Below, in pieces: positions 4,762-6,082 of a stretch of 6,082 nt of DNA (positions are counted from its first letter, which is position 1; each line of letters opens with the position of its first letter). Under the pieces are notes generated by a model. It searched no databases and was not told the DNA's origin. It saw nothing but the letters and a program-made list of their open reading frames with translations. Origin of the DNA: Clostridiales bacterium (GTDB lineage Bacteria; Bacillota_A; Clostridia; Christensenellales; Borkfalkiaceae); the NCBI GenBank assembly GCA_015055785.1, contig SVHQ01000116.1, forward strand, positions 1-6,082, read 5' to 3'. The position numbers and the translations under genes were made by a program.

Positions 4762-6082
4762 TTATGCGTTTTCAATCTTTTTTAACAATCTAAATTCCGT
4801 TCTTCTTCGATAAAAATCCACGTCGATTACTTTAATTTTGACGCTTTCACCGATGGTATATTTTCTATCGGTGCCAATCAGACAAAAGTGGTCGGGGTCA
4901 AACGCATACGTGCCGTACAAAGATTCGATGGGGATAAACCCTTCAATCGTATTGGGTAATTCTGCGAACAGTCCAAAAGAAGTAACGCCAGAAATCACCG
5001 CGTCATATTCCTCGCCAATATGCTCGCTCATATACATTGTCATATACAAATCGTCCACGTCTCGTTCCGCATCTGTGGCTTTACGTTCTCTGTCCGAGGA
5101 TTGTGCCGCTGCGCGTTCAACAAAATCACTGTATTTATCAATCGACTCTCCATAACCACCGTTGATGATTTCCTTGATGATACGGTGAATACAAAGGTCG
5201 GGATAACGGCGAATGGGGGAAGTGAAATGGCAGTAACAACCGCTTGCCAAACCGAAATGCCCTACATTATCAGGGGAATACCTCGCCTTTTGCATCGAAC
5301 GCAGCATAACGCGGTTCAACACCGAATAAATGGGCAAATTTTCTGCCGTGCGTAACAATTTTTGATAATCGTAAGGCTTTACGTCATCTGCAGAAAATCT
5401 TGCAACAAGCCCCAAGGTTTGCGCGAATTTGCGGAAAGAAGAAGCCTTTTCTTCGCTGGGCTTTTCATGAATACGATAAATGAAAGGTGCTTCAATTGAA
5501 TGCATATATTCTGCTACGGTTTCGTTTGCAAGCACCATAAATGCTTCGATAATTTGATAGGAAAAAGCACGTTCGTAATCGGGAATAATAATTTCATCTT
5601 GTTCAGTGAGAAGAATTTTTACCTCTTTCACGTCCAAAGAAATATTGCCTTTTTTATCACGCATTGTCTGCAAAATCTGGGTCAATTCGGCAAACAGGCA
5701 TACCATGTCCTTAACGTCGGCGTATTTTTCGCAAATAGCTTTGTCGTTTTCAAGGAGTTTGGTGACTTCATGATACGTCATTTTATGTGTGGAACGGATA
5801 ATCCCTTCTACAATTTCACTGCTTCTTACAATTCCTTTTTTATCTACGCGCATCACGCAGGAAAGAGTAAGCCTATCTTCGCCTTCATTTAATGAACAAA
5901 TACCGTTAGACAAAGCGCGAGGCAGCATGGGCAATACGCGGTCTGGGAAATAAACGCTCGTGCCGCGCTCATAAGCTTCTAAATCGAGGGGGGAGCGATA
6001 TGCAACGTAATTGGAAACGTCGGCGATATGCACGCCCAGCACATATTCATCGCCGTCTTTTTCCAAAGAAATAGCATCATCG
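4762..6082 (-). CDS. rnr: Ribonuclease R (3'-5' exoribonuclease), 5' partial
   Basis: The visible 439 residues are the C-terminal part of RNase R, a processive hydrolytic 3'-5' exonuclease that degrades structured RNA and, with tmRNA-SmpB, non-stop mRNAs. The window cuts inside the catalytic acidic cluster, so only its last DD is seen (visible residues 1-2). Next come GVHIADVS (16-23), TSVYFPDRVLPMLPRALSNG (41-60), APFIYRIHEKP (198-208), and the RNB signature HFTSPIRRYPDL (285-296) after GHFGLASG. The S1 RNA-binding domain spans about 356-434, with GVTSFGLFAEL at 365-375. The protein stops about five residues after the S1 domain, without the long Lys-rich tail of enterobacterial RNase R. The cold-shock domains and start codon lie beyond the right edge. 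An apparent TTG start at 6066 is internal to the RNB domain and is not real. smpB follows 45 bp downstream. Confidence 0.96.
   Translation of the reverse strand, partial: DDAISLEKDGDEYVLGVHIADVSNYVAYRSPLDLEAYERGTSVYFPDRVLPMLPRALSNGICSLNEGEDRLTLSCVMRVDKKGIVRSSEIVEGIIRSTHKMTYHEVTKLLENDKAICEKYADVKDMVCLFAELTQILQTMRDKKGNISLDVKEVKILLTEQDEIIIPDYERAFSYQIIEAFMVLANETVAEYMHSIEAPFIYRIHEKPSEEKASSFRKFAQTLGLVARFSADDVKPYDYQKLLRTAENLPIYSVLNRVMLRSMQKARYSPDNVGHFGLASGCYCHFTSPIRRYPDLCIHRIIKEIINGGYGESIDKYSDFVERAAAQSSDRERKATDAERDVDDLYMTMYMSEHIGEEYDAVISGVTSFGLFAELPNTIEGFIPIESLYGTYAFDPDHFCLIGTDRKYTIGESVKIKVIDVDFYRRRTEFRLLKKIENA

Noticed and set aside
4848..4873. Perfect 7-bp inverted repeat CACCGAT/ATCGGTG
   Set aside because: It lies inside the rnr coding region (S1 domain), has an ~12-nt loop and no T-tract; best explained as coding sequence.
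1..6082. Mobile element, CRISPR, phage or defence system
   Set aside because: All space is occupied by recognisable housekeeping genes with short spacers; no transposase, integrase, long terminal repeats or regularly spaced repeat-spacer array was seen.

Overview
The window is an ordinary chromosomal housekeeping segment, most likely from a member of the Bacillota (Firmicutes), class Clostridia in the broad sense. The reasons are a SigH-type sigma factor tail at the left edge, the Firmicutes-style dnaX-ybaB-recR replication/repair cluster, an rnr-smpB pair, strong purine-rich Shine-Dalgarno sites (AAAGGAG, GGAGG, AGAGG, GGAG) about 7-8 nt before the starts, and moderate-to-low GC judged by eye. 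I cannot place it to genus.

Layout, left to right. The plus strand carries the 3' end of a sigH-like gene (1-153), dnaX (231-2084, DNA polymerase III tau/gamma), ybaB/ebfC (2153-2485), recR (2489-3082) and gpsA (3200-4183). A strong stem-loop with A-tract and T-tract (4197-4235) lies between convergent genes and can terminate transcription from both sides. The minus strand carries rnr (RNase R, 5' end beyond the right edge, 4762-6082) followed by smpB (4264-4716). No gene-free stretch exceeds 300 bases. The longest is the 117-bp recR-gpsA spacer, which has notable potential RNA structure and a possible 19-codon leader ORF. No tRNA, rRNA, CRISPR array, insertion sequence or phage-like element was seen.

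How the genes work together. DnaX loads the sliding clamp and organises the replisome. YbaB binds DNA, and RecR works with RecO/RecF in loading RecA at gaps, so the left half is a replication/recombination cluster. GpsA supplies sn-glycerol-3-phosphate for phospholipids and has no obvious functional link to its neighbours. RNase R and SmpB both act in rescue of stalled ribosomes: SmpB brings tmRNA to the ribosome and RNase R degrades the non-stop mRNA. The tmRNA gene itself is not in the window.

I did not find a new multi-gene system. The observations most worth checking are the structured recR-gpsA leader with a possible leader peptide, a possible -1 frameshift site at the domain III/linker boundary of dnaX, short imperfect tandem duplications in several spacers, and changes in usually conserved motifs of RecR, GpsA and YbaB.
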